Of a stretch of 64,000 nucleotides of DNA, positions 28,901-38,637 are shown in pieces. A program made the position numbers and the translations under genes. Location: positions 30,598-94,597 of the forward strand of contig NZ_MTAZ01000016.1 of NCBI RefSeq assembly GCF_002150785.1, in the 5' to 3' direction. Positions within the stretch are counted from its first letter, which is position 1, and every line of letters starts with the position of its first letter. Below the pieces are notes generated by a model that did not search any database, was not told the origin of the DNA, and saw nothing but the letters and a program-made list of their open reading frames with translations. The stretch comes from Arenibacter amylolyticus (GTDB taxonomy: Bacteria; Bacteroidota; Bacteroidia; Flavobacteriales; Flavobacteriaceae).

Positions 28901-31900
28901 TACATCTGGCCATATTTCGGTGGCCGAACTTGTTCCAAAAGGGGTAAACTGCAAGGGCAGTTCTATTTGGTAGTAGTTCTGGGAAAGGTCGCTTCCTATC
29001 CTTAAAAATCCAACCAAGGGATGCTCATCATCGGCATAATCGGATTCCACAATCTCCTCGGCATGCATAAACATTTTTAATCGTTTGTACTGCCTAATAT
29101 CTACGTTAATATTTTTAAAAACTCCTCTAGCGTCCTTAGGTTCCAAATTCTCTACCTTAAAGGACATAGACTGTTCGTTCTGTCTAATTATGGTATTGTT
29201 ATTATTGAGTCGCTCCCTTTCTACCCCTGGCGGCAATACATAGGGAATAGGTGATCTATTGGCATTTTCCTCAATATTCACGGCATTCACATCTACCAGG
29301 GTCCCATCATTGGAGGGATCGGAATCTACTTCTGGTTGTAAGGATCGGGTATAGGTACGCCAATCCCCACGCACAAGGTCTAAGGTGGCGAAACGCAGAA
29401 TTACATCACTAGAAAATCCGGTGAGGAACATCCGCATAAAACTGATGGACCTAAAGTCGCTTATCCCCCCTTTGGCATCGGTAAAATCCCGTAATGGAAT
29501 TTTGTATTGTATCCAGCGCTCGTTCAAATTATTACCATTGGGCAGGGTACGGGTAACTCCTTCCTTTATATCCGTTACATAGGTGTCGTTAATAGTGGTT
29601 CCCGGCTTCACCTTAATGCGATATTCAAAATAGCTATTCACCGTATTCATGGTACCATCCCTATTAATATCCTCCACATCGGGCAAGGTAGTACTCCCCC
29701 TACTCTTATTGCCTAAACCTACTGGTGAATTCCCCTCGGGGTTATTGTAATTTAAATAGCGCTCTGGGATACTCCCCTCCCTATCCAGGAAATACTCATA
29801 ATTATCTAAGGCAGGATCTTCTGGAGGTCCGTTATAGGAAATTCCACCCGCAAAGGTATAGGTTGCCTCCTCTTCATCGTTAAGGCCGTCTAGGCCCACA
29901 TCCTGCTTTTTTCTATTGTTCTCGTCTGCATCAAAGGCATACACCAAAGACTGGGTAGCGGGCACCTTTCCCCAGGCAGTTTTATAGGTAAGGTCATTAG
30001 ATTCTGGGTTTACCGGCAATCCATTCTCATATTGCTTTCTCCCATCGGGTAGAATATCCTCGGAAATATTTCCAAAATTGATCACCAGCTCCCCTGCACT
30101 GGTAGCTTTCCCATCTACATAAGGATCTAGTACCCAAAACTGTAGGTATTCCACATTAGACTGCTCAAAATTAGTACTGTTAAGGGGTCGCATTATTCCG
30201 CCCCACTTCTCCTCTGGCTGCGCTCCATCAAAATCGGGATGGGCATTGTAAGGCCCTTTTAATTGTGGGTAATAGGCCAGATCCAGGGTATTTTGGGCTA
30301 GGGTCTGCCCCTGCGGCACGTCTTGGTTAAAGATATCCTGAATATAGATTCGCCTAGTTTCATTGGTAGAAATATCGTCGTCCCTAATGCTCGATGGGCG
30401 CTGGTTACTATAAAAGATGGGGTCTATGGTATACCAGGCCAGTTTAGCCCTACCAAACCCAGATTCCATACTGTTATCCCCTGCCAAATATTCTACAGGC
30501 GGACTCGCCAAGGACCATCCCAGGAAGGAACGAATATCGATTAGGGATTGCGCCCCTTCAAAATCGTCCAAATAGGTAGTGGTTTCCCCTTGAAAATTGG
30601 CATTTTTGGGAGAATTGGGCTTTAAAAAGGCCACTTCGCCCCGGACCGATAGGTTAGAAGCCACATCGGTATCAATATTGGGAAGTTTATTCGCTAAGCG
30701 AGTAAGGAAGGGTACTTCGGTAGAGAAATTACTATTTAGCCCAAAGATGGTATTATTCACCGGTTCTACCCCGTAGTTGGATTTCTGTGTTAATGGTCTT
30801 TCATTCAGGTTTAACAAGGTACCGCCAAACATCAGGTTTTTATTGAACTGATGCTCCACATTCACCCCAGAAAAACGCCTCGTCTGTTGACCGAAAACGG
30901 CATTGTTCTCTACAGAAATATTAATGGGTGTATTGGAAGCTTCCAAGCTAGGGTCCAAAATCTGCACAGTTCCCGCCTGATAATTTACGGTATAGTCTAT
31001 CCCTTCCTGTAGCTGTCTCCCACCTGCAGTTACTCGGACCGAACCTTGGGGAACGTTAAATGCCCCAATTGGGATACCACTTGCCCCTTGGGATTTATAC
31101 CTTCCCTTTAGGATAAACTTATTCTTATCTGCATCTTGCTGTGCGGCTGCGGATGGCAGGGCGTACATATTCCTAAATACGTATTTCTTCTGATTGGCAT
31201 TATACCCCTGGTCATTTTCTACCTCATAGGTTCCGCCTCCCAACAGCTTGAACAAGAATTCTCCGAAGGGCTCTACCTTGGTGAAGATTATATTTCCGGA
31301 CTGTGGGTCGATGGTAATTCCTGGGACATAATCGAAGAATCCGTCGCCCCCAGGCTGAATGTCGTTGTAATTGTTTAGTCGGTCTAGATTAAACACCTCC
31401 AATAGTATTCGTTCCTCCAAAGCTTTGGGCGTTGTGGGCCACCCACTACCCGGACCCGATTCTACCGGAGTAATATAGTTCCTGGGAGTGGTTTCGTTAT
31501 AGAGGATGTTAAATTTAAAGTCGTCCTGACTTAACTGGTAGGCCCCTGTAGCATAAATATTCTTCATCATAAGATCCCAGATAGGATCTTTTACATTGGT
31601 AATGTTACTTTTCAGCAACTTCAGGATCAAGGTATTATTATTTACAGGTACTTCGGCCCCTGGGGATACGGTAGTGGCATCTAAGCCGCCATTGGCAAAT
31701 TCCCCTACCTGATACACCTCTCCATTATAGGTGTACTGAAATGCCACACCCAACACCTCGTCGTTACTAAGTCGCTGATTAAGGGATAGGTATCCCAGTT
31801 GGGGATTAAAAGTAAAATCCCTGCCTTGCTCCAATTTACGGGCATTTTCCAAGATAGCGTAATCAAAACCTTGGTTTACGGTGTATCCAGGAACGTTGAA

Positions 31901-33169
31901 GCCGCTTTTTACGGTAGCAATATCCCTTACATTCTGATTTAAGGCCCCTCCGTTTCCAATGAGTCCGGGGTCATAATCGTTGGCAGCGTTGCGTGGTAAG
32001 TTCCCAGCAGCCGATGGGTTAAAGAACCCTGCGGGATCTCCGTTATTGTTTCCAATACGCGTTCTATCGCTTAAGATTTCCCCCAAATCCTGAATTGCCA
32101 CCACATTTCTAATATTCAGGGTTTGCTGACTTCTATTGGTTACCCATACTTCTAGCCTGGTAATCTGCACCTGACTTCGGATATAAGGATAGTTTTCCAA
32201 GGCGGCATCATAGTTATCCCTAAAATAATGAGCTAAGAAAAAGTGTCTATCGGCATCGTAATCTTGCGCCCTCAGTTCAAATTCGTTTACGGCACCGCCT
32301 CCTTGCGCCACCACGGTATTGCTTTGGGAACGTTGCTCGGAAAATACTCCCGTTACGGTTGTCTTTCCAAATTGCAGTTGTGTTTTCACCCCAAATAGGC
32401 TCTGTGCTCCGGTAATTAAGGAGCTGTTAAGCGGCATGCTTACATTACCCACTTCTATTTTCTGGAGGATATCATCTTCGGAGGGTGTATAATCTAACTT
32501 TACCAGGTTTTGAAAATCGAAAGTAGCCTCGGTATCGTAATTAGCGGTAACCTGCAAGCGCTCTCCAATTTTACCGAGCATACTAAGGCTGATGCGCTGG
32601 TCAAAATCGAAGGAAAGATTGGTACGGTTTCGCGGAGATAGGGAAGGATTGTCATTCTTCTGCCAAATAACCCCTAGATCCATAGCTACAGAACCTTGTG
32701 GAATCACCTCTATGGTATTCCCTCCAAATACACTTTCAAAAAAACTATTGTTTACATAAAAATTGGGGAGCAAGTTCTTCCTAGCCGCTTCGGAACCTTC
32801 TTTTTTTCCGGAATAGGCGTCTATTTTCTCCTTAAAATAGGCTTTCATCCCCTCACGGCGGGCCAATTCCATGTATTGTTCGGGGGTAAGGATAATGGGA
32901 TAGGTAATATCATAATCGCCCACGCTCACCGTGTAAATATAGCGATCTAACTGAGGGTCATAGGTATATTTGGAGACGATGCTATCTGGATTTTCCATCA
33001 CCAGTTTTCCCAGAGCAACCCCGGTTTTAAGGGAATCTACCTCTTGCGCACCGCTTTCCTCTGCGCCCCTATCCTGGGCCAAGGTATTAAAGCCTAGCCC
33101 AACTAGAAACACAAATAGTAAGAAATCCCTTAATTTGGATATGAGATAATGTACTGCCCCCTTTTTCAA
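26000..33169 (-). CDS. sprA: T9SS outer membrane translocon SprA
   Basis: At 2,389 residues this is SprA/Sov, the giant beta-barrel pore through which type IX substrates cross the outer membrane. A signal peptide (about 1-31) is followed by the family N terminus with YDPQLDRYIYTVSVGDYDITYPIILTP. Many long beta-strand repeats with aromatic girdles follow, including the conserved segments NLSVRGEVAFLKPNSPKN and GGWAAVAAIDMNMADFANLSATG. The barrel closes with YALSKSLNALFFYDHSFSKFA...TLIYNFG. The length equals that of known SprA proteins. It starts five bases after ruvA, the arrangement seen in other Flavobacteria. Its clients in this window would include the Calx-beta protein at the left. Confidence 0.97.
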   Translation of the reverse strand: MKKGAVHYLISKLRDFLLFVFLVGLGFNTLAQDRGAEESGAQEVDSLKTGVALGKLVMENPDSIVSKYTYDPQLDRYIYTVSVGDYDITYPIILTPEQYMELARREGMKAYFKEKIDAYSGKKEGSEAARKNLLPNFYVNNSFFESVFGGNTIEVIPQGSVAMDLGVIWQKNDNPSLSPRNRTNLSFDFDQRISLSMLGKIGERLQVTANYDTEATFDFQNLVKLDYTPSEDDILQKIEVGNVSMPLNSSLITGAQSLFGVKTQLQFGKTTVTGVFSEQRSQSNTVVAQGGGAVNEFELRAQDYDADRHFFLAHYFRDNYDAALENYPYIRSQVQITRLEVWVTNRSQQTLNIRNVVAIQDLGEILSDRTRIGNNNGDPAGFFNPSAAGNLPRNAANDYDPGLIGNGGALNQNVRDIATVKSGFNVPGYTVNQGFDYAILENARKLEQGRDFTFNPQLGYLSLNQRLSNDEVLGVAFQYTYNGEVYQVGEFANGGLDATTVSPGAEVPVNNNTLILKLLKSNITNVKDPIWDLMMKNIYATGAYQLSQDDFKFNILYNETTPRNYITPVESGPGSGWPTTPKALEERILLEVFNLDRLNNYNDIQPGGDGFFDYVPGITIDPQSGNIIFTKVEPFGEFLFKLLGGGTYEVENDQGYNANQKKYVFRNMYALPSAAAQQDADKNKFILKGRYKSQGASGIPIGAFNVPQGSVRVTAGGRQLQEGIDYTVNYQAGTVQILDPSLEASNTPINISVENNAVFGQQTRRFSGVNVEHQFNKNLMFGGTLLNLNERPLTQKSNYGVEPVNNTIFGLNSNFSTEVPFLTRLANKLPNIDTDVASNLSVRGEVAFLKPNSPKNANFQGETTTYLDDFEGAQSLIDIRSFLGWSLASPPVEYLAGDNSMESGFGRAKLAWYTIDPIFYSNQRPSSIRDDDISTNETRRIYIQDIFNQDVPQGQTLAQNTLDLAYYPQLKGPYNAHPDFDGAQPEEKWGGIMRPLNSTNFEQSNVEYLQFWVLDPYVDGKATSAGELVINFGNISEDILPDGRKQYENGLPVNPESNDLTYKTAWGKVPATQSLVYAFDADENNRKKQDVGLDGLNDEEEATYTFAGGISYNGPPEDPALDNYEYFLDREGSIPERYLNYNNPEGNSPVGLGNKSRGSTTLPDVEDINRDGTMNTVNSYFEYRIKVKPGTTINDTYVTDIKEGVTRTLPNGNNLNERWIQYKIPLRDFTDAKGGISDFRSISFMRMFLTGFSSDVILRFATLDLVRGDWRTYTRSLQPEVDSDPSNDGTLVDVNAVNIEENANRSPIPYVLPPGVERERLNNNNTIIRQNEQSMSFKVENLEPKDARGVFKNINVDIRQYKRLKMFMHAEEIVESDYADDEHPLVGFLRIGSDLSQNYYQIELPLQFTPFGTSSATEIWPDVNQLDLALDDLSKVKSAGIASQSLQTVNYYELVDGEVVQVNEFDPRTLGRVRIGIRGNPSLGSIRSMMVGIKNDDDLPARGEVWFNELRLAGLDNNGGWAAVAAIDMNMADFANLSATGSKSTSGFGALDQMPNERAREDAISYDMVTNVNFGQLFPRNWGLQLPFNYGISEQLITPEFDPVFDDLKLKDRIAAADNAEDAEAIKQQGEDYTKRTSINFIGVRKDKAPESESRFYDVENFTFNYSYNEVNHRDFEIAELHDQNVVTGFVYNHNFNPLSVEPFAKKDSLFTSRYWKWLKDLNINVLPASVALQSNINRAFNQQKFRDVFEPGVEKLELPFLQQRNYLFNWQYAINYSLTKSLRLNLTASNNNIVRNYFAEDGNPDAGIDPALGLWDGFFDIGEPNRHSQEMQLNYELPFNKIPFLDFINAQYTYTSNFDWQRGGDAIREVAGGDVNTVQNANTHNLTTSLSMQKLYDFIGLGRRNRATPPRQQGVLSNAGNGPGSNDQKSAARGSDALLDVLTMVKRINLTYSENNGKVLPGYTQSVGFIGTAKPSLGFVFGNQSDVRFEAARNGWLTTFPEFSQQYVKNTNRQLNITATAQPMRDLTIDLVADRQFSESYKESFKVTDLGNNAFEYVNLLGNNYGSFSISTLMIGTVFNKSDEFGSANFETFKENRITVANRIVAERNHETGNVDEDGFPERYGKTSQDVLLPAFFAAYTGQDANKVNLGAFRNVPIPNWNIKYTGLMRNAWFREKFNRFSLTHGYRSAYSINSFQTNLERTQMVNEGLEPINRENQDFLPKTIMNNVVLTDQFNPLVKVDFEMRNSMSVLAEIRTDRALSLSFDNNLMTEITGKEYTLGLGYRFKDVQLVTNIGGEQQRLKGDLNLKADVTLRDDVTIIRNLDIDNNQITSGKNIMSVKFRADYALSKSLNALFFYDHSFSKFAVSTAFPQTAINTGFTLIYNFGN

Positions 33170-33174
33170 ATTTG

Positions 33175-33756
33175 CTACAAATTTTTAAGCGCAAATTTTA
33201 TGATATCTTCTACGCTTAGTCCAGGATCTTGACGTATTACCTTGTCCACCACCTTCTCTGCCTGCTTGCGAACAAATCCAAGAACCTCTAAAGCTGATAA
33301 CGCCTCATCTTTATTTGTATTGTTTGATGGTAGGGAAAGTTCATCAATATCATAGATTTTCAAGATTTTGTCCTTGAGATCCAATATTACCCGTTGGGAT
33401 GTCTTGGCCCCGATCCCTTTTACCCCTTGAATGGTTTTGGCATCTCCAGCAGCAATGGCATCCCTAATTTGGGAGGGTGTTAGGGAAGACAACATGGTCC
33501 TTGCCGTAGCAGCACCAATTCCCGAAACCGTCATCAACAGTCTAAAGATTTCCCGTTCGGATTTTTCGGCAAAACCAAACAAGGTATGGGCATCTTCCTT
33601 CACTTGTAAATGGGTAAATACTTGCACGTTTTCCGCGTCTCCAATTTTAGAAAACGTATGTAGGGATATGTTCACAAAATATCCTACTCCTGCGCATTCA
33701 ATAACCAAGTAGGTTGGGTTTTTCTCTACTAATTTTCCACGTAAATGGGTAATCAT
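33175..33756 (-). CDS. ruvA: Holliday junction DNA helicase subunit RuvA
   Basis: RuvA binds four-way DNA junctions as a tetramer and loads the RuvB motor for branch migration. The 193-residue protein has the OB-fold N domain (MITHLRGKLVEKNPTYLVIECAGVGYFV). Its two helix-hairpin-helix motifs are around 70-130 (SGIGAATARTMLSS and KGIGAKTSQRVILDLKDK), and the C-terminal RuvB-contacting domain is at about 145-193. The length is typical. The gene for its partner RuvB lies 7 kb away at 40903-41925 rather than adjacent. It is separated from sprA by only five bases. Confidence 0.96.
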   Translation of the reverse strand: MITHLRGKLVEKNPTYLVIECAGVGYFVNISLHTFSKIGDAENVQVFTHLQVKEDAHTLFGFAEKSEREIFRLLMTVSGIGAATARTMLSSLTPSQIRDAIAAGDAKTIQGVKGIGAKTSQRVILDLKDKILKIYDIDELSLPSNNTNKDEALSALEVLGFVRKQAEKVVDKVIRQDPGLSVEDIIKFALKNL

Positions 33757-33844
33757 AGGTTGGTGTGGTTTAATACTAGTTTACAAAAGGGGCACCAAAA
33801 CATGGAACCCCATTAGTTTTTTCTATAAAATGGTTACAAGGAGC

Positions 33845-36142
33845 TTATACCTTAGAAGCCCTAGCAATTCTTCTTTTCTCCCTTTCCTGCGCATCGAGTA
33901 CTGCAACTGCGGTCATATTCACCATTTCATCTACACTGGCTCCTAATTGCAGGATATGGACAGACCTTCTAAGCCCTACCATTATTGGCCCTATGGAGTC
34001 GGCCTGATTTAACTCCTTCAGCAATTTATAGGTAATATTTGCCGATTCTAAGTTAGGGAAGATCAGGGTATTTACCTTTTTCGCTGCAATTTTGGAGAAT
34101 GGGAAATTCTCCTGATGCAATTCCTTGTTCAGGGCAAAATCTGTTTGTATCTCACCATCTACCTGTAAGTCTGGATTGTTGGTATGGAGAATTTTTACTG
34201 CCTCCCTAACCTTTAAGGCATGGGGATGTGTAGAGGAACCAAAATTAGCATAAGACAGCAAGGCCATCACGGGTGTAAACCCAAAGGTGGAGGCCACATT
34301 GGCCGTCATTTGGGCAATTTCGGCAAGCTCCTCGGCATTGGGGTCTATATTGATAGAGGTATCTGCCAAAAACATGGGACCTCTTTCGGTAATCATGATA
34401 TTGACCGTAGATACCTTTTTTACCTTGGATGCTCTTCCTATCACCTCAAAAACAGGCTTTACCACAGTAGGATAGGCGCGAGAATAGCCCGAAATCATTC
34501 CATCTGCATCACCCACCAATACCATCATGGATCCAAAGTAATTACGCTCCCGCATTTTCCTTTCGGCACTGTATAAACTTACCCCGCTACGCTGTCTATT
34601 TTCAAAGAACTGCTGTGCATAGCGACTCCTCTTTTCGGCTGTCCCATCGCATCGTGGGTCTATGATCTCAATATCTGCATCAAATTCGAGTTCCTTTTTC
34701 AGCTCTTCTATAACCTTTTTGTTCCCTAACAGAATGGGGATAGCCATTCCTTCATCGTGGGCTATTTGGGCGGCTTTTAGCACATTCAAATGATCTGCCT
34801 CTGCAAACACAATTTTCTTGGGTGCAACTTTCGCACGATCGTGCAATTGCCTTACCACTTTATTATCGTTACCAGAGCGCTGCCATAGTTCTTCCTTGTA
34901 CCTATCCCAATCTTCAATAGGGGCTTTTGCCACCCCACTATCCATAGCCGCTTTTGCCACTGCTGGTGGAATTTCGGTAATCAGTCTAGGGTCAAAAGGT
35001 TTTGGAATAATATAATCCTTCCCAAAGGTCAGCCTTGTTAAACCATAGGTAATATTCACCTGTTCTGGTACGGTTTCTTCGGTAAGCTCTGCCAGGGCGG
35101 TTACTGCTGCCATCTTCATAGCCTCATTAATCTTGGTGGCTCTTACATCTAGCGCACCTCTAAAAATAAAGGGGAATCCAAGTACATTGTTTACCTGGTT
35201 GGGATAGTCAGACCTACCGGTCGCCATAATAACATCATCCCTTGTGCTTAGTGCAAGGTTGTAATCTATCTCCGGATTTGGGTTAGACATAGCAAACACA
35301 ATGGGGTCTTTTGCCATAGACAAAAGCATTTCTGGACTCAGGATATCAGCTTTAGAAAGACCGATAAAAACTTCGGCATCTACCATAGCCTCTTCCAAGG
35401 TATTTATTTGGCGATCGGTCGCAAATTCCAATTTCTCCCCGGAAAGATTGGGACGGTCCTTGCGGATTACTCCCTTACTATCCAACATCACAATATTTTG
35501 GTCCTTTGCACCAAACGCCTTGTATAAACGGGTACAAGAAACAGCTGCTGCTCCCGCGCCACTCACTACAATACGGACTTCCTCCATTTTTTTGCCAGTA
35601 AGTTTTAAGGCGTTAATTAAGGCCGCTGCAGAAATGATAGCCGTTCCGTGCTGATCATCGTGCATAATAGGAATATCCAATTCTTCTTTTAGCCTACGCT
35701 CTATCTCGAAAGCTTCCGGGGCTTTTATATCCTCTAGATTGATCCCACCAAAGGTAGGCGAGATAATTTTCACCGTCTCAACAAACTTATCTACGTCGGT
35801 GGTATCCAATTCGATATCGATACTATCGATATCGGCAAAAATCTTAAACAAGAGGCTTTTCCCTTCCATTACCGGTTTAGAGGCTTCCGGACCAATATCA
35901 CCCAAGCCCAACACGGCGGTTCCGTTGGAGATTACCGCCACCAAATTTCCTTTGGCAGTATATTTATAGGCATTTTCCTTATCCTTGGCAATTTCCAAAC
36001 AAGGTTCTGCAACCCCGGGAGAATATGCTAAGCCTAGATCCCGTTGGGTTGAATAAGGCTTTGTAGGTACAATCTTTATCTTTCCTGGTTGGGGTTTTGC
36101 GTGATACACTAATGCTTCACGTCTGGTTCTTTGCTTACTCAT
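33845..36142 (-). CDS. maeB: NADP-dependent malic enzyme with phosphotransacetylase-like domain
   Basis: The enzyme decarboxylates malate to pyruvate, making NADPH. The 765-residue protein is the MaeB type: a malic-enzyme N-terminal domain with DLGLAYSPGVAEPC and HDDQHGTAI, an NAD(P)-binding domain (about 170-410) with VVSGAGAAAVSC, and a C-terminal phosphotransacetylase-like domain (about 430-765) that is usually regulatory (acetyl-CoA sensing). The open frame continues to 36310, but I start at the ATG 36142 (MSKQRTRREALVYH). The preceding residues are not family-like, and a TAACTTTG promoter box lies at 36161-36168 inside them. It is 88 bases upstream of ruvA. Confidence 0.95.
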   Translation of the reverse strand: MSKQRTRREALVYHAKPQPGKIKIVPTKPYSTQRDLGLAYSPGVAEPCLEIAKDKENAYKYTAKGNLVAVISNGTAVLGLGDIGPEASKPVMEGKSLLFKIFADIDSIDIELDTTDVDKFVETVKIISPTFGGINLEDIKAPEAFEIERRLKEELDIPIMHDDQHGTAIISAAALINALKLTGKKMEEVRIVVSGAGAAAVSCTRLYKAFGAKDQNIVMLDSKGVIRKDRPNLSGEKLEFATDRQINTLEEAMVDAEVFIGLSKADILSPEMLLSMAKDPIVFAMSNPNPEIDYNLALSTRDDVIMATGRSDYPNQVNNVLGFPFIFRGALDVRATKINEAMKMAAVTALAELTEETVPEQVNITYGLTRLTFGKDYIIPKPFDPRLITEIPPAVAKAAMDSGVAKAPIEDWDRYKEELWQRSGNDNKVVRQLHDRAKVAPKKIVFAEADHLNVLKAAQIAHDEGMAIPILLGNKKVIEELKKELEFDADIEIIDPRCDGTAEKRSRYAQQFFENRQRSGVSLYSAERKMRERNYFGSMMVLVGDADGMISGYSRAYPTVVKPVFEVIGRASKVKKVSTVNIMITERGPMFLADTSINIDPNAEELAEIAQMTANVASTFGFTPVMALLSYANFGSSTHPHALKVREAVKILHTNNPDLQVDGEIQTDFALNKELHQENFPFSKIAAKKVNTLIFPNLESANITYKLLKELNQADSIGPIMVGLRRSVHILQLGASVDEMVNMTAVAVLDAQEREKRRIARASKV

Positions 36143-36160
36143 TGGTTCATTTTTGAACAA

Positions 36161-36168
36161 CAAAGTTA
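36161..36168 (-). promoter_or_regulatory. -7 box for the malic enzyme gene
   Basis: TAACTTTG (TAnnTTTG) on the minus strand ends 19 bases before ATG 36142. The -33 element is weak. The rest of the roughly 300-base spacer up to 36445 shows nothing else. Confidence 0.55.
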
Positions 36169-36445
36169 AGAGTATTTTTAAACTAAACGGATATAAAAAT
36201 GATTCGTCGGCGGATTGAAGGCTTATAAAAAGGGTCGAAGCTGTTCTGGGGTAAATCGCCCAAAACCTCACCGTCCTAAAGAGGCCTCCTTCAATTCCCA
36301 AAGAGAGCAAAATAGCTAAACCACTTATTTAAAGCCCCCTAACTAAATCCCATAGCACGGATGGGCTCCTAAACCAGTCATCAAGTGTTATCCCTTACTA
36401 TCATTGTTCCCTTTTGGGTGTATGTACGCCCTCTGAATAGTGAGC

Positions 36446-37369
36446 TTACTTCTTTAAAAAGTCTATATTTCTTTTAAGGCCAGTGTATTTAGTTCGTTTT
36501 ACGGCCGATTTCTGGAATACCTTTCTAAAGACCTCCTCGGTAATTTCTTCCCAATCCTTTTTGGTCATGGAGAGCAATTCTGGCTTTGGGTTAAACAAGG
36601 GTTCTTGGTGGGGTTTGGAGAAACGGTTCCAAGGACAGACATCCTGACAAACATCACATCCAAACATCCACTCGTCAAATTTCCCCTGAAACTCAGATGG
36701 AAGTTCATCTTTTAGCTCAATGGTAAAATAGGAGATACACTTACTACCGTCTACCACATAGGGAGCTACAATGGCCTGGGTAGGACAGGCATCCAAACAG
36801 GCGGTACAGGTACCGCAGTGGTCGGCAACCCGGGAATCGTATTCCAATTCCAAGTCTATGATCAATTCGGCAATAAAATAAAAGGACCCCACTTGTTGGG
36901 TTAACAGGTTACTGTTCTTTCCAATCCAACCCAAGCCACTTTTTGCCGCCCAGGCTTTATCCAATACGGGGGCAGAGTCTACAAATGCCCTACCGTGGAC
37001 CTCGCCAATCTCCTCGGTTATAAAGTGATGCAATTGTTTTAATTTCGATTTTATTACATGGTGGTAATCCTGGCCGTATGCGTATTTGGAAATTTTATAA
37101 GTGCCCTCCACCTGCGTTTCCTCGGGATAATAATTGAGCAATAGGGAGACCACCGATTTTGACCCTTCTACTAATTTGGTAGGATCTAAGCGTTTATCAA
37201 AATGATTTTCCATGTACCCCATTTCCCCGTTCATATTGTTTTGAAGCCATTTTTCCAATCTAGGGGCTTCCTCCTCCAAAAATTCTGCTTTGGAAATTCC
37301 GCAGGATAGGAAACCAAGACGCTTGGCTTCATCTTTTATCAGTTGGGAGTATTTTTGTTTAACAGACAT
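36446..37369 (-). CDS. queG: Epoxyqueuosine reductase
   Basis: QueG reduces epoxyqueuosine to queuosine at the wobble position of tRNAs with GUN anticodons, using cobalamin and two 4Fe-4S clusters. The 307-residue protein has the N-terminal catalytic domain (with [16 protein letters not shown] and [26 protein letters not shown]). The ferredoxin-like cluster motifs are [12 protein letters not shown] (near residue 187) and [10 protein letters not shown] (near residue 240). The length is typical of the short form. A perfect AGGAGGT lies 20 bases before the ATG, too far for a normal Shine-Dalgarno pairing. It has no obvious operon partner here. Confidence 0.96.
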   Translation of the reverse strand: MSVKQKYSQLIKDEAKRLGFLSCGISKAEFLEEEAPRLEKWLQNNMNGEMGYMENHFDKRLDPTKLVEGSKSVVSLLLNYYPEETQVEGTYKISKYAYGQDYHHVIKSKLKQLHHFITEEIGEVHGRAFVDSAPVLDKAWAAKSGLGWIGKNSNLLTQQVGSFYFIAELIIDLELEYDSRVADHCGTCTACLDACPTQAIVAPYVVDGSKCISYFTIELKDELPSEFQGKFDEWMFGCDVCQDVCPWNRFSKPHQEPLFNPKPELLSMTKKDWEEITEEVFRKVFQKSAVKRTKYTGLKRNIDFLKK

Positions 37370-37489
37370 GAGCCAATTTTACTTATTACCTCCTTCTTCC
37401 GCCTAGTCCCAGACCACAGGAAGGTAAATTATTCGCTAAGGTACAAATCCCGTTGGCAACTAGGCACTCCTTAGCCTGCTTCCTTTTAC

Positions 37490-37525
37490 AAAAAAGATTC
37501 CGTTGAATACAGCATCCACGGAATC
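37490..37525 (-). terminator. Intrinsic terminator after the 170-residue secreted protein gene
   Basis: An 8-bp stem GATTCCGT / ACGGAATC with a 14-base loop is followed on the minus strand by TTTTTTG. It lies 23 bases past the stop at 37548. Confidence 0.82.
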
Positions 37526-37547
37526 CCAACTTATAATTCAATTATTT

Positions 37548-38060
37548 TCACATGGACATATGAACTTTCATCGTTTTACGATTACCGTCTTTTCCCAATC
37601 TAATTTTAAACATTTTCCTCACATTTTTGCTTCTCTCGTAGGCTACGATATACTTAGAATAATTCGCAATCCATCCAGAATGATTTCTACTTATGTCTAC
37701 CAAAACAGGATGCGGAAGTCTTACATTTTCATATACTTCATAGGCATCCACAATATTCCCTTTCCCATTGAAAGTTGCGATAACCCTCCCCCCATTTTGT
37801 TTAAACTCCACTATGTAGCCATCTATATTATCCTCGTAAACCTCAGAATCCTTTACATTGTACCTAGCAACTGCATTTTCCAAAATTTTTGCAGGTAGCG
37901 GAGTAGATCCGTCTTGAACTTTTTGAAGATATTCACTGTTTATAATAGGGGATACCGTAACTCCCGTAAGAGTCACCTCTTCGAACATTTGTTTTACTTT
38001 TTGGGAATATCCCAAACTGGCAATGCCAAACAACATAATGCCAATAACTAATTTTTTCAT
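37548..38060 (-). CDS. Secreted protein of unknown function, 170 residues
   Basis: A signal peptide (MKKLVIGIMLFGIASLGYSQ) precedes a mixed alpha/beta domain of about 150 residues with one clear pattern, IDGYIVEFKQNGGRVIATFNGKGNIVDAYEVYENV. This resembles the antiparallel beta hairpins of small periplasmic PepSY/beta-lactamase-inhibitor-like folds, though I cannot place it in a family. The C terminus is strongly basic (RKMFKIRLGKDGNRKTMKVHMSM). It lies in its own unit, ending at an intrinsic terminator. Its upstream region (38097-38233) shares ordered blocks with the region upstream of the lipoprotein gene at 38638-39333, so both are probably controlled together, perhaps by the AraC-type regulator at 39521-40621. 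Confidence 0.8.
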   Translation of the reverse strand: MKKLVIGIMLFGIASLGYSQKVKQMFEEVTLTGVTVSPIINSEYLQKVQDGSTPLPAKILENAVARYNVKDSEVYEDNIDGYIVEFKQNGGRVIATFNGKGNIVDAYEVYENVRLPHPVLVDISRNHSGWIANYSKYIVAYERSKNVRKMFKIRLGKDGNRKTMKVHMSM

Positions 38061-38637
38061 AATACCAATACTTTAAGATTCATCAAATTGGAGAATTCAA
38101 GAAACACATGGTTTCGAGCAATATATTTTTCCGCGCAGAATGTATATAGGCCAATCTTCATTATTAGCCAATAGAATTTACTAAGACAAACTCTAAAGCA
38201 CTGCCACAAAAATGTTGATTTATGGTACAAAAAGGTCAAAGGAATCCCTGTATTTGGTGGAAGGTAATGGGGAGCAACGAGCATACATTTAAAGGTTTTC
38301 AGACAGCATCTACATAAGTTTTAAGGAAGTAGCACACCTGAGACTATGGCAAGTTTGCCTTGCTTATCTATACACGTACCCCATGGGGTCCCTAATGGAA
38401 ATACAAAAGCACCATAGACAGAGCGAATTAGGCACAAACAGGAATTGGCAATCCTAGGAGAAACCTTCCCCAGACATTGCCAATTCCTTAAAGATCCAGG
38501 TCTACGCCCACTAATCCCAATATTGGATAAGCAACGGACCTAATAATTGCTCCATCCTACCAGTGGCTACCACCGCAGCAAAAAAGCAAGGCGAACACTA
38601 TTGATTAGGGCTGCGGGAAGTAATCCATTTGTTTGGT
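38061..38637. other. 577-base spacer between secreted protein and lipoprotein genes
   Basis: The part next to the secreted-protein gene is the conserved element copy A. The remainder (38285-38637) has no plausible gene. It contains a perfect 12-bp inverted repeat, GGAATTGGCAAT at 38441-38452 and its complement at 38476-38487, around a 23-base loop. No U-tract follows on either strand. Confidence 0.6.
38097..38233 (-). promoter_or_regulatory. Conserved upstream element, copy A
   Basis: Blocks shared with copy B, read on the plus strand: TCAAGAAAC (38097), GTTTCGAG (38111), ATAGGCCAATCTT (38146), TTAGCCAA (38164), TACTAAG (38179) and TGGTACAAAAA (38223). The first block begins 37 bases above the start codon. 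In transcript sense it contains GAAAC-N5-GTTTC and GGCTAA facing TTGGCC, both able to pair. Confidence 0.65.

Noticed and set aside
37370..37400. Perfect AGGAGGT upstream of queG as a Shine-Dalgarno site
   Set aside because: It lies about 20 bases before the ATG, too far for normal pairing, and the homologous start is supported at 37369.
38057..38284. 75-codon minus-strand frame upstream of the 170-residue secreted protein gene
   Set aside because: It overlaps the conserved upstream element, and its frame is not shared by the second copy, so the conservation is not coding.
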